From assembly GCA_039696685.1 (NCBI GenBank), contig CP155566.1, forward strand, positions 2,604,001-2,668,000: a stretch of DNA of 64,000 nt, given 5' to 3'. The position numbers were made by a program, and so were the translations under genes. The notes under the pieces were generated by a model. That model did not search any database, was not told the origin of the DNA, and saw only the letters and a program-made list of their open reading frames with translations. The stretch comes from Vibrio sp. CDRSL-10 TSBA. Its GTDB lineage: Bacteria > Pseudomonadota > Gammaproteobacteria > Enterobacterales > Vibrionaceae. This document shows, one piece after another, positions 29,178 through 38,610 of this stretch (its first letter is position 1; every line of letters begins with the position of its first letter).

Positions 29178-29684
29178 ATGACAAAGAGTAACCTGGAAAC
29201 CAACACTGGTCACCGCTTTATCTCTAAAGCCAAGACGGCGTATAAGATTCATATTCACACCCCTGATGACAAAGTTTTGCATCGGTCGGTGGGCTACATC
29301 CGGATTGGTGAGAAAAAGGGTTTAAAAAAAGCAATCAAGATGCGTAACGAGCTTGGACGAGAAATGTGGGGGCCATATTGGCGACGTATCCTGAAAGACC
29401 CGTATCTGATGACCCGGCTGCCCCACAGTCTGGAGCCTAAAATCATCTATAAACCGCGCCCGACACAGGATAACCCGGACTGCCGTGATGCCTGTTACAT
29501 CGCAGCCTGGCGTAACTATGATGACAAAGGCCGCTGCACGTTCAAAAGCGTGGTCTGCTCTATCAATAAGCATGGCAAATTAGCCGCTTACACTAAAACC
29601 AAAAAGGCTCTGCTGGAAGCACATAAAGACTGCCTCGACATCTTGGTCTATATGGGCCGTTTAAACAGTATTGATCTCAAATAA
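29178..29684 (+). CDS. Uncharacterised protein with two similar AP2-like segments
   Basis: I do not recognise this gene. Starting at the ATG at 29178 it encodes 168 residues, basic, without a signal peptide or membrane segment. The open frame extends upstream to 29001, but that part covers a REP-like element and has no coding character. Two stretches resemble each other and the compact beta-beta-beta-alpha AP2/integrase-like DNA-binding fold: about residues 18-62 (YKIHIHTPDD to ELGREMWG) and 107-155 (CYIAAWRNYDDKGR to LLEAHKD). The basic, aromatic-rich composition suggests nucleic-acid binding. It lies in the variable segment. The AP2 idea is a weak pattern match by eye. Confidence 0.6.
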   Translation: MTKSNLETNTGHRFISKAKTAYKIHIHTPDDKVLHRSVGYIRIGEKKGLKKAIKMRNELGREMWGPYWRRILKDPYLMTRLPHSLEPKIIYKPRPTQDNPDCRDACYIAAWRNYDDKGRCTFKSVVCSINKHGKLAAYTKTKKALLEAHKDCLDILVYMGRLNSIDLK

Positions 29685-29745
29685 TCCGTTGGGTTGATAT
29701 TGTCACAACGAGGTTCAACGTAACACCAGTCAAGCAAACAAGATG

Positions 29746-29772
29746 AAAAAGCCCACCATTCGGTGGGCTTTG
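29746..29772. terminator. Bidirectional terminator between the small gene and ompA
   Basis: AAAAAGCCCACC-ATTC-GGTGGGCTTT: the stem has an A run on one side and a short T run on the other. It is strongest for ompA on the minus strand. Confidence 0.85.
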
Positions 29773-29788
29773 TGCTAACTATCGCTGA

Positions 29789-30764
29789 TTATTCTTGCAC
29801 TTGGTAATCAAATGCCGGAATCACGATTTCTACACGGCGGTTTTGCTCACGACCTTCTGCAGTCTTGTTCGAAGCAACCGGGTTACTTTCACCCTGACCT
29901 GTCGCTGTGATTCGAGAAGCTGCAATGCCTTTTTCTTCCAGTGCTGTAGCAACAGCCTGAGCACGTTTCTCAGACAGCTTCTGGTTGTAGGCTTCAGGAC
30001 CGCTTGAGTCAGTGTGACCGGTCACTTCTACTTTTGCCTGTGGGTGTTCATTCATGAAGACCACCAGGTCATCCAGCTGAGCTTTTTTCTCAGCACTCAG
30101 CGATGCGCTGTCGTTAGCAAAGGTTTTGCTGTCCAGACGCTGGAAACTCAAAAGTTTTGGTTACGATCTGTGGCTCCGGCTCAGGTGCTGGCGCTGGCTC
30201 GGCAACTGGTGCTGGCTTCACAGGTGCCATTACCGGTGCTGGCTCGTCATTACCGCCAAAACGGTAAACCAGACCTAAGGTTGTTGTATGCGCTTTGGCA
30301 CGTACAACATCGTTGTTGATATCACTCAGGTACTGATACTCAAGACGAACACCAAGATTGCTGGTTGCTGCATATTCCAGACCCGCAGCACCCAGGTATG
30401 AGTAGTCAGAAGAGTGACCGTAGAACACACGCGCACCACCGACTTTACCGTACAGGTCAAGAGAATCCGTCAGACCGACGCTCAGTTTCGGCGCGATAGT
30501 GAATGCTTCTGCCGTGTCGCGATCAATGCCCGCGCCATTAAATTTACCCAGGTAATCGTAACCACCTTCCAGTGCCAACCAATCGTTGAAGTTATAACCG
30601 AGTAAAGCCCCTGCCGTCGTACCATCCAAATCACATGATTCGGTGTTGTGACACGCGTCATCAAGCCAGGTTTTACCGACTTTCGCGCCAACATACACAT
30701 CGGCCATAGCTGCCGTTGATGCGACTAACATTGACGTGGATACCATTGCTGCTAACTTTTTCAT
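29789..30764 (-). CDS. ompA: Outer-membrane protein OmpA, +1 base at 30143-30147
   Basis: Eight-stranded beta-barrel with a periplasmic peptidoglycan-binding domain. A signal peptide (MKKLAAMVSTSMLVASTAAMA) precedes DVYVGAKVGKTW. The barrel spans about residues 22-190, a Pro/Ala/Glu-rich hinge (APVKPAPVAEPAPAPEPEP) follows, then the OmpA C-terminal domain (VEVTGHTDSSGPEAYN, EQNRRVEI). Removing one base at 30143-30147 restores VTKTFEFQRLDSKTF and 324 residues. I chose the start at 30764, because AAGGA lies 6 bases before it and only 0 before the upstream ATG. The 5' leader up to about 30900 is long and could be a target of small RNAs. Confidence 0.94.
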
Positions 30765-31004
30765 AACCATTCCTTACGGTTCATTATTGTGATTGTAAGA
30801 CTCGCGACTTTAACGTCTTTGTGAACCTGTTCATTACCGACTTCCCGTTAAAAAGCGGGCCTCCGTAGTTAACTATAATGAATACCTATGAAAAGTTGCA
30901 TATAGTTTTGGTTAAGTTTTGTTAGTTTTCTGCGAATTCTCGAATATAAACGCTTGCAAATCGCACGGTTATCTCACTTCTGACCCAATCAATAACATAC
31001 AGAT

Positions 31005-31036
31005 ATAAAAAAACCGCAGTCATAAACTGCGGTTTT
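31005..31036 (-). terminator. Terminator after gltX
   Basis: Minus-strand stem AACCGCAGT / ACTGCGGTT followed by TTTTT. It lies in the 329-base gap between gltX and ompA, which otherwise holds only the ompA leader and promoter region. Confidence 0.85.
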
Positions 31037-31093
31037 ACATTCATATGTACTATTCAATCAGGCTGATATTAAAACCGCCGGTAGGTTTGAATA

Positions 31094-32521
31094 TTACTGT
31101 GCGTTTGCTTCACGCTCTTCAATGTATGCCAGTGCCAGCTTGATACGAGCAATGACACGCTCCTGACCGATCAGGTTCATCACAGCATCCACGGAAGGAG
31201 ACTGACCACCGCCAGTTACAGCAACGCGCAGTGGCATACCGATTTTACCCATGCCGATTTCCAGCTCTTCACACACAGCAGCAATCACCTGATGCAGTGC
31301 TTCAGTATTCCACTCTGTCAGAGCTTCAATCTTGCTCAGAGCAAGAGCCAGAGGCTCTTTCGCTACACCACGCAGGTGTTTTTTCGCAGCGCCGGCTTCA
31401 AATTCAGAGAAATCTTCAAAGAAGTAACGCGACTGCTCTGCCAGTTCAACCAAAGTATGGCAACGCTCACCCACCAGCTTAACAATGTCAGTCAGTGCCG
31501 GGCCATTGTCTTTGTTGATGCCTTGGTGATCAAAATGCCATTCCAGATGCTTAGCAACATGTTCAGGTGACGAGGTTTTGATGTAGTGGTTGTTCAGCCA
31601 CAACAGTTTGTCAGTGTTAAACGCAGATGCCGATTTAGAAATAGCATTCAGGCTGAACAGCTCAATCATCTCTTGCTGAGAGAAGATTTCCTGATCGCCA
31701 TGACCCCAACCCAGGCGCACCAGGTAGTTGATCAGTGCTTCTGGCAGATAACCTTCATCACGGTATTGCATTACAGAGACCGCGCCATGACGTTTAGACA
31801 GTTTGGCGCCGTCGTCGCCCAGGATCATTGCACAGTGAGCAAAAGTCGGGATAGTCGCACCCATTGCTTTGTAGATGTTGATCTGACGCGGCGTGTTGTT
31901 GATATGGTCTTCACCACGGATAATGTGGGTAATGCCCATGTCTACGTCGTCAACAACAACACAGAAGTTGTACGTTGGCGAGCCGTCTGTACGACGAATG
32001 ATCAGATCATCCAGTTGGTCGTTACGGATTTCGATACGGCCACGGATCTGGTCATCAAAGACCACACTGCCTTCTTTCGGGTTGCGGAAACGGATAACAC
32101 AAGGATCACCCTCTTTTGCCGCTTCGTTGACCGCTTTGATCTTTGGATGGTTCGCATCGTAACGAGCCATCTCTTTATTCGCTTCCTGCTCAGCACGAAT
32201 TTCGTCCAGCAACTCTTTTGAAGCGTAACATTTGTAAGCTTTGTCTTCGGCCAGAAGCTGTTCAACCACTTCGTTGTAACGGTCAAAGCGCTTCGTCTGG
32301 TAGTAAGGGCCTTCATCCCAATCCAGTCCAAGCCAGCTCATGCCTTCCAGAATGGCATCTACTGCTTCCTGAGTTGAACGCTCAAGGTCAGTATCTTCGA
32401 TACGCAGTACAAATTCTCCGCCCTGACTTTTTGCATAAAGCCAAGAATACAGTGCGGTACGGGCACCACCTACGTGAAGAAAGCCAGTTGGGCTGGGAGC
32501 AAAACGAGTCTTAACCGTCAT
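31094..32521 (-). CDS. gltX: Glutamyl-tRNA synthetase
   Basis: Class I aminoacyl-tRNA synthetase charging tRNA-Glu, 475 residues, intact. The HIGH-type motif is in [17 protein letters not shown] near the N-terminus and the KMSKS-type motif is [10 protein letters not shown] near residue 240. The C-terminal helical anticodon-binding region is complete. AAAGG lies 9 bases before the ATG. It is a single gene, divergent from copA. Confidence 0.97.
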   Translation of the reverse strand: MTVKTRFAPSPTGFLHVGGARTALYSWLYAKSQGGEFVLRIEDTDLERSTQEAVDAILEGMSWLGLDWDEGPYYQTKRFDRYNEVVEQLLAEDKAYKCYASKELLDEIRAEQEANKEMARYDANHPKIKAVNEAAKEGDPCVIRFRNPKEGSVVFDDQIRGRIEIRNDQLDDLIIRRTDGSPTYNFCVVVDDVDMGITHIIRGEDHINNTPRQINIYKAMGATIPTFAHCAMILGDDGAKLSKRHGAVSVMQYRDEGYLPEALINYLVRLGWGHGDQEIFSQQEMIELFSLNAISKSASAFNTDKLLWLNNHYIKTSSPEHVAKHLEWHFDHQGINKDNGPALTDIVKLVGERCHTLVELAEQSRYFFEDFSEFEAGAAKKHLRGVAKEPLALALSKIEALTEWNTEALHQVIAAVCEELEIGMGKIGMPLRVAVTGGGQSPSVDAVMNLIGQERVIARIKLALAYIEEREANAQ

Positions 32522-32683
32522 TATGATTTACCTTTGTCTGGAACTTCTGCTGAGAGTTCAGCATGCGCGAAATTTTGGCCAGTATTCTAGCACCCACAGC
32601 TCCCAGTCCACAACGGTGATTGGCATATTCAGCTGCGCTTTAGCCCGGATGGACCTGAAAAGTTGCCCCGAGATGAACAAAGC

Positions 32684-32714
32684 TTGACCTTGCCGCAAGG
32701 GGAAGGTTTATCCT
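32684..32714 (+). promoter_or_regulatory. CueR-type copper-responsive promoter of copA
   Basis: TTGACC (32684-32689) and TATCCT (32709-32714) are separated by 19 bases, the lengthened spacer of MerR-family promoters. Within it lies the palindrome ACCTTGCC...GGGAAGGT (32687-32707), very close to the CueR operator of E. coli copA. Copper induction by a CueR homologue encoded elsewhere is the expected control. Confidence 0.88.
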
Positions 32715-32742
32715 GCTATTATTAGATATCGGAGGGAAAACC

Positions 32743-35503
32743 ATGAGCCATTTTACTTTAAGTTTATCGGGTTTAAATTGCATGGGCTGCGCACGTAAGC
32801 TTGAGCGCCGCATTAATGAAGATTTCAGTGCCGAGATTCAGACTCTCTCTCCGACCTTTATCGAACTGGATGTCGATGCGTCGCTTGATCAAGTGCTTGA
32901 TAGTGTCGAATCTCTTGGCTATCAGGGCGCAGAGGCTCTCGAATTTGATCTGCAAGGGCTGAGCTGCGGGGGGTGTGTCAACAAACTGACCAAACAGCTC
33001 GAACAGAGTAACCAGATTGCACGCCTGAAAGTAAACAAAGACTCACTCTCACTAAGAACGACTTTAAGCGCAGACGACATCATCGCCAAAGTAGCTGAGG
33101 TGGGTTACCAGGCACAACTGACCGGCACTGCGGCAAACTCTGAGACGGCCGCACAAGTCGAGTCAGATGCAGTCTCTCACACCGTAACCACTCCTGACTC
33201 TGGTCAAGACAAGGTGACGGCTGCCCAGTCTCCGGTGGCCTCTATCGCACAATCAGCACCGGCAGACTCCTCACAAGTCAGTACCCACTTACTCATTAAA
33301 GGCATGACCTGCGCCAGCTGCGTTTCGTCGGTGGAAAAAGCGCTGAAATCCGTCAGTGGTGTCGACCTAGCGCAAGTTAATCTGGCAGAAACAGAGCGCA
33401 CTGGTCATCGCAACCGAGGACGTCACCGCGCAATTGGTTGCCGCTGTGCAAAAGGCCGGTTATCAGGCTGAATCCGTCGATGATCCGGCCGAACAACAGC
33501 AAAAACAGCAGGCGCAACTTGAACAGGTGAAAAAAGAGCACCAACGCAGTGCTCTGGCTGGTCTGGTGGTCGGTGTGCCACTTATGGCCTGGGGCGTGCT
33601 GGGCGGCAACATGATGATCCGTTCCGGCAGCGATCAAATCGCCTGGGGGATCATCGGCTTATTGTGCCTGGCGTTACTTGCCACCGCCGGACGCAGCTTT
33701 TTCAGCAGTGCCTGGCAAGCGCTGAAACATGGCCGCGCCACTATGGATACTCTGGTTGCACTTGGTACCGGCGCAGCCTGGTTTTATTCCGTTCTGGTGG
33801 TGGTGTTTCCGGACTGGTTCCCGCCCGCTGCACGCCATGTCTACTTTGAGGCCACAGCGATGATCATTGGCCTGATTTCACTCGGTCATTATATCGAAAC
33901 CAGTGCCAAAGCCCGGACCACCCAATCGTTGCAGGCCCTGATTAACCTGCAGCCACAACAAGCGACTCTGATTGAAGGCAACACCGAGCGCACCATCGCG
34001 GTTGCAGAAATCAGCCAGGGTATGCAGCTGCGGATCAAACCCGGTGAAAAAGCCCCGGTGGACGGTAAAGTCCTCGACGGCGACTCGTATATCGATGAGT
34101 CAATGCTAACCGGCGAGCCAATCCCAGTGCACAAATCCGCCGGCGATCATGTTTCCGCCGGAACCATTAACCAGGACGGCAGCCTGATCATCACCGCCAC
34201 CGGAACAGGCTCGCAAACCATGCTGGCCAGAATTATCCAGATGGTACGTCAGGCGCAAAGCAGTAAACCGGCGATTGCAAAAATGGCTGACCAAATTTCC
34301 GCGGTATTCGTACCGACCGTGGTCGCCATCGCTTTGCTGGCTGCCGCCGTCTGGTTCTGGGTCGGTCCTGAACCTCGCGCCAGTTACATGCTGGTGATCG
34401 CCACCACGGTTCTGATTATCGCCTGTCCTTGTGCCCTTGGCCTTGCCACCCCGCTTTCAGTGACCGTCGGAGTCGGTAAAGCCGCGGAAATGGGCATACT
34501 GATCCGGGATGCCAACGTACTGCAAAGCGCCAGCAAGATAGACACCGTGGTGTTTGATAAAACCGGCACCCTGACCGAAGGTAAGCCTGTCGTACAACAA
34601 GTGGTCACCTTGCAGGGCGAAGAGTCCGTGATGCTCGGCCTGGCTGTTGCGCTGGAGCAACATTCAGAACATCCGCTGGCCAAAGCGATTATTGACTACG
34701 GCAAGCAGCATCAGGTTAAAGCGGCGACGATTTCTCAATTTAATAATCTGCGTGGCCGTGGGCTGGAGGCGCAGTATCAAGATCAGAAAATTCAGGTCGG
34801 GTCACTGGATCATTTCCAGCACAGCGGGATTAACCTCGACCCGGCGCAGCAAACGCTGCAGGAATTTGCCCGTCAGGCCTGGACCCCCGTAGCTATTGCC
34901 TGTCAAGGACAGTTACTCGGATTTATCGCTATTGCCGACCCGATTAAGCAGAGTGCGCAGCAAGCCATACGCGCCCTCAACGAGATGAATATTCATACCG
35001 TAATGCTGACAGGGGACCATCAAAGCGTAGCCGATGCTATCGCCAGAGAGCTTGGTATCCAGCAGGTGATTGCCCAGGTGCTGCCTGATCAGAAAGCGCA
35101 GCAAATAGAGCAACTGCAGAGTGAAGGCCGACGTGTTGCAATGGTTGGTGACGGCATCAATGATGCACCGGCACTAGCACAAGCAGATATCGGTATCGCG
35201 ATGGGCAGCGGCAGTGATGTAGCCATAGAAAGCGCTCAGATGACGTTGCTTAACTCCTCACCACTGGCCGTCGTCAGCGCTATCGAACTGTCTCGGGCCA
35301 CAGTGAAAAATATGAAACAGAACTTACTGGGAGCCTTTATTTACAATACATTAGGTATCCCGATTGCTGCCGGCGTGCTCTACCCTGCGTTCGGCTTTTT
35401 GCTCAGTCCGGTGGTCGCAGGGGCAGCCATGGCGCTGTCTTCGATCACTGTGGTCAGTAATGCCAACCGACTGCGCTTGGTGAAAACTCGTTTTCATTCC
35501 TGA
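32743..35503 (+). CDS. copA: Copper-exporting P1B-type ATPase CopA with three metal-binding domains, +1 base at 33388-33392
   Basis: Pumps Cu(I) from the cytoplasm. Three N-terminal heavy-metal domains carry CxxC sites: LNCMGCAR (about residue 14), LSCGGCVN (about 78) and MTCASCVS (about 189). Then come the membrane region, actuator loop (SMLTGEPIPV), ion-binding CPC in ACPCALGLATP, phosphorylation site DKTGTLTEGKP, SEHPLAKAI and the hinge MVGDGINDAPAL. Removing one base at 33388-33392 joins VNLAEQSALVIATEDVTAQL and gives 919 residues. GGAGGG lies 6 bases before the ATG. copG follows after 15 bases in the same transcript. Confidence 0.95.
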
Positions 35504-35518
35504 ATACAAGAGGCAACT

Positions 35519-35962
35519 ATGAATAAATACTCACTCGGACTTGCACTGTTGTTTGCGTTTTCCGGCCAGGCGTTAGCCACCGATGTCATTAACCATAAGT
35601 CTCCTTATTGTGGCTGCTGCGGCGAATGGAGCAAGCATATGCAAGAGCACGGTTTTAATGTTAAAGAACAGCTGCACAACAATATGAATGGCATTAAGCA
35701 GCAACTGGGGATCACTCTGCAGTTAGCATCCTGCCATACGGCTGAAATCAATGGTTATGTGTTTGAAGGGCATATCCCGGCGGCAGACATTGAGGCTTTC
35801 CTCGCTAACCCGCCGAAAAATGCCAAAGGCCTCGCGGTTCCCGGTATGCCTATGGGTTCGCCGGGCATGGAGTATGGCGATCAGAAAGATGCCTACGTGG
35901 TGTACGCCTTTAACGAACAAGGCCAGACCTTCAAATACCGGCAATACCCCGCCAATCAGTAA
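35519..35962 (+). CDS. copG: Periplasmic copper protein CopG (DUF411)
   Basis: 147-residue secreted protein. A signal peptide (MNKYSLGLALLFAFSGQALA) is followed by the DUF411 core with the metal-binding cluster SPYCGCCGEWSKHM, LQLASCHTAEINGYVFEGHIPA and the Met-rich PGMPMGSPGMEYG. CopG proteins bind copper through Cys clusters and act beside CopA in copper resistance in V. cholerae and Pseudomonas. It shares the CueR-type promoter with copA. Confidence 0.92.
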   Translation: MNKYSLGLALLFAFSGQALATDVINHKSPYCGCCGEWSKHMQEHGFNVKEQLHNNMNGIKQQLGITLQLASCHTAEINGYVFEGHIPAADIEAFLANPPKNAKGLAVPGMPMGSPGMEYGDQKDAYVVYAFNEQGQTFKYRQYPANQ

Positions 35963-36023
35963 TGCCCACCCTAACAGCCCTGCTTCGTGCAGGGCTGTTA
36001 CTTATTGCGCATGCACATGCTTT

Positions 36024-36237
36024 ACGGGACACACACCTACCATCTTCGTCATCACCCAATCACTGCGTTGAAGTATGTGCGTACAGGACAGACACCCTAA
36101 CCTCACGGTTTCAGGCTTTATCCACCATTTGCCTGCCGTCGGGTAAAGGTGTGTGTCCTCGTTAAGAAGAAACAGCTTGCACCGGGAGTAACCACAAGGT
36201 GTGGGTCCGGCGAAAAATAAAGGTGCGTGTCCCGCTT
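36024..36237. repeat. Cluster of five REP-like elements in opposite orientations
   Basis: Two forward units, ACGGGACACACACCTACC (36024) and ACAGGACAGACACCCTAA (36083), are followed by three inverse units: AAAGGTGTGTGTCCTCG (36145), ACAAGGTGTGGGTCCGG (36194) and AAAGGTGCGTGTCCCGC (36219). Opposite-facing units can pair into a large hairpin. They fill most of the 353-base gap between copG and the next gene. The best match in the window is to the elements flanking cheR/flgB and the RAYT gene. Confidence 0.75.
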
Positions 36238-36315
36238 AAAAACAGTCATAACAAGTCGACCTTTGCCTGCGGGTTCCGGTAAGGTAACTATCTTCAAATA
36301 CGCAAGGAATACATT

Positions 36316-37188
36316 ATGGCCGGGATCTCCCGCATTATCACCACATGCTGTCTGTTGGCCGCCCTCTCTCTTCATGCAGAGCCTCTTTACTGGCAAGCCA
36401 GTAAAGGCAATCTTCAACTGACAATTTTTGGCTCGATCCACGTTGGTGAGCCGAAAATGTATCCTTTACCGCAGCCTGTATACCAGGCTCTGCAGGACGC
36501 AGACGGCTTAATCGTTGAAGCCGATATTCGCAACAATCAACATATCCGTTACCCGTACGGGCAACCCAGCGCTGAGCAAGTTTTATCCGATGAGCAGGTT
36601 TTTATGCTGGATAAGGTGGTAAAAGATCTGGGTCAGGACGCTGAAGTATTTCGCCAACTGGCGCCATGGAAAGCTGCTTTATCAATCCAGTTAATGCAAC
36701 TGCAACAACTCGGCTTTCATCCGACACAAGGCGTCGATGCCGTACTGATGGACCAGGCAATCAAAACCAATAAACCCATCGTGGCCCTAGAATCGGTCCA
36801 GTTTCAGGTTGATCTGCTGACCAAGCAACCTGATGCCGGTCAGGAGATGTTGACGGCCCTGCTCGAAGACTGGGAAAAAAATCAGGCCATGACTGAATGC
36901 ATGATCGACAGCTGGATTGCCGGCGACGTCGACAATCTTAATTCAATGGCACAACTGACCGAGATGTCTCCTGAGCTGGAACAAGCCATGGTGCAAAACC
37001 GCAACCGCGACTGGGCTGATAAGCTGGCCAGCGGTCAGTTGCTGCCCCAAAGTCAGAGTCAATATCTGATGGTGGTAGGAACCCTGCACCTGGTCGGCCA
37101 AGACAACCTGCTGAGTATGCTGCAACAGCGCGGTTTTACCGTACACAAGCTCAATCATTCCCAAACGGCAGATTGTCAGTTTTATTAA
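36316..37188 (+). CDS. TraB/GumN-family protein
   Basis: 290 residues with an N-terminal signal (ITTCCLLAALSLHA, then EPLYWQ). The two family signatures are FGSIHVGEPKMYP near the start and VVGTLHLVGQDNLLSML near the end. These include the paired His residues of the TIKI/TraB metalloprotease-like fold. The bacterial function is poorly defined, and periplasmic or envelope-associated activity is likely. AAGGA lies 7 bases before the ATG. It is a lone gene between repeats. Confidence 0.85.
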   Translation: MAGISRIITTCCLLAALSLHAEPLYWQASKGNLQLTIFGSIHVGEPKMYPLPQPVYQALQDADGLIVEADIRNNQHIRYPYGQPSAEQVLSDEQVFMLDKVVKDLGQDAEVFRQLAPWKAALSIQLMQLQQLGFHPTQGVDAVLMDQAIKTNKPIVALESVQFQVDLLTKQPDAGQEMLTALLEDWEKNQAMTECMIDSWIAGDVDNLNSMAQLTEMSPELEQAMVQNRNRDWADKLASGQLLPQSQSQYLMVVGTLHLVGQDNLLSMLQQRGFTVHKLNHSQTADCQFY

Positions 37189-37196
37189 GTAAGTGA

Positions 37197-37252
37197 GGGT
37201 CTAGGGTCTAGGGTCTAGGGTCTAGGGTCTAGGGTCTAGGGTCTAGGGTCTA
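37197..37252. repeat. Eight perfect tandem copies of GGGTCTA
   Basis: Fifty-six bases of exact heptamer repeat start 9 bases after the stop codon of the TraB/GumN-family gene and end 21 bases before the tRNA-Pro terminator. No base departs from the unit. Confidence 0.97.
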
Positions 37253-37273
37253 AAATTCAAACACCGGAAATGA

Positions 37274-37303
37274 AAAAAGCCCCGTCATTTCTGACGAGGC
37301 TTT
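37274..37303 (-). terminator. Terminator after tRNA-Pro
   Basis: Minus-strand stem AAGCCTCGTCA / TGACGGGGCTT followed by TTTT, 7 bases from the tRNA end. Confidence 0.85.
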
Positions 37304-37309
37304 TCAATA

Positions 37310-37386
<77 letters not shown>

Positions 37387-37398
37387 ATAACGTTGTGT

Positions 37399-37426
37399 AT
37401 AGTACGGATTCTGATTTTTGGTGCAA
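37399..37426 (-). promoter_or_regulatory. Sigma-70 promoter of tRNA-Pro
   Basis: Minus strand TTGCAC, a 16-base spacer and TACTAT, about 13 bases upstream of the tRNA 5' end. Confidence 0.6.
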
Positions 37427-37556
37427 GCCCTTTAGCAGATTTTTTTTGCATTTTTGTTTTGTTCGCTTAAAACTCCATCAAACACAAAAAAATGTGACTA
37501 AAAACACAGCGATATAAACATTGTCGCAACCTATGCAACATAATTAATCCAGATCA

Positions 37557-37769
37557 GTGTCGTCTCCCTCAACAGATTTTACCTTAGTCCTGTCTTCGAA
37601 CGCTTTGGAGGGAATACGGACCGACAGCTCAAGCTCCTATTGGGTAATGCAATTAGGAAAGTATCTTGAAGCTCTGGGTCTGGTGCTGTTACACAGCGAT
37701 TTCTTCATTTGTCAAAGTCATGAACGACAAATCTCCTCACTAGATCGCTTAGCTGCTATTGCAAAATAG
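37557..37769 (+). CDS. Doubtful 70-residue frame, or part of a small RNA
   Basis: In the 505-base gap between tRNA-Pro and smrA, a 70-codon frame ends 9 bases before a clear terminator. It has no good ribosome-binding site and its Ser/Leu-rich product matches nothing I know. The terminator shows that something is transcribed rightward here. A small RNA of roughly 200-280 bases is as likely as a peptide. Confidence 0.25.
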   Translation: MSSPSTDFTLVLSSNALEGIRTDSSSSYWVMQLGKYLEALGLVLLHSDFFICQSHERQISSLDRLAAIAK

Positions 37770-37778
37770 AATTTCGCT

Positions 37779-37822
37779 ATGCACCGGAGTAGGTAACTTG
37801 TCTGCTCCGGTTTTTTATTATT
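37779..37822 (+). terminator. Terminator in the tRNA-Pro/smrA gap
   Basis: Stem ACCGGAG / CTCCGGT enclosing about 19 bases, followed by a run of six T. No confirmed gene lies directly upstream on this strand. Confidence 0.75.
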
Positions 37823-37891
37823 AGTCGTTGATCACCCACACCATTCCGTTGGTATAATCCTGATATTCAATAATGATTTCGAGATGCGATT

Positions 37892-38470
37892 ATGTCTCAG
37901 GATGATTTCGAACTGTTTCAGCAGATGATGGGAGACGTCAAACCCATCACACAAGACACCGCTGAACTGAAAAAACACCACACCATCACCGAAGGTCATC
38001 TGGCCAAGCGCGAAGCGGCAATGAGCCTGTCCGAAGACGACCCTGAGTATCTGTCGATCGACTTCGCACCAATGCTTAAACCAGACGATATCATTGAGTT
38101 CAAGCGTGACGGAGTGCAGGAAGGCGTTTTCCGCAAATTACGTCTGGGCAAGTATCCGGTTCAGGCCCGCCTTGATCTGCATCGCAAAACACTCAAACAG
38201 GCACGGGATGAAGTGGTCAACTTCCTCAGGCAGTGCATGCGCATGGATATCCGCACGGTGCTCATCGTGCATGGTCGCGGTGAAAAGTCTAATCCGCCGG
38301 CGATGATGAAAAGTTATGTCGCCAATTGGCTCCATCAGATTCAGGACGTGCAATGTGCTCACTCGGCACAGCGTTTCCATGGCGGCAGTGGCGCGGTCTA
38401 CGTGCTGCTGAAAAAGAGCGCTGACAAAAAAAGTGAGAATCGCGAACGCCATCAGAAACGACTTGGCTAA
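37892..38470 (+). CDS. smrA: Smr-domain endonuclease SmrA
   Basis: 192 residues. The Smr domain covers about residues 90-180, with LDLHRKTLKQAR, the nucleic-acid-binding VLIVHGRGEKS and the closing HGGSGAVYVLLKK. Small MutS-related domains nick or bind DNA or RNA. E. coli YdaL/SmrA is the nearest relative I know; SmrB has a different N-terminus and usually sits beside prmB. It is followed by rluF. Confidence 0.85.
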   Translation: MSQDDFELFQQMMGDVKPITQDTAELKKHHTITEGHLAKREAAMSLSEDDPEYLSIDFAPMLKPDDIIEFKRDGVQEGVFRKLRLGKYPVQARLDLHRKTLKQARDEVVNFLRQCMRMDIRTVLIVHGRGEKSNPPAMMKSYVANWLHQIQDVQCAHSAQRFHGGSGAVYVLLKKSADKKSENRERHQKRLG

Positions 38471-38610
38471 TCACGCTGACTTGCTACAATGCGCGCCAAC
38501 CAAGCGTCGCTGAAACGCGCGCATTTACGCAGACGATATATCCTCTGCCTCCCGCTTGCCGTGGCTAACGCTGTGCGAGCCCATTCCGTTGTGAAACGTC
38601 AGGAGAACTC

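Noticed and set aside
37197..37252. Heptamer array as an integrated telomere or assembly-end artefact
   Set aside because: Both flanks are normal chromosomal genes in the expected order, so it is an internal microsatellite.
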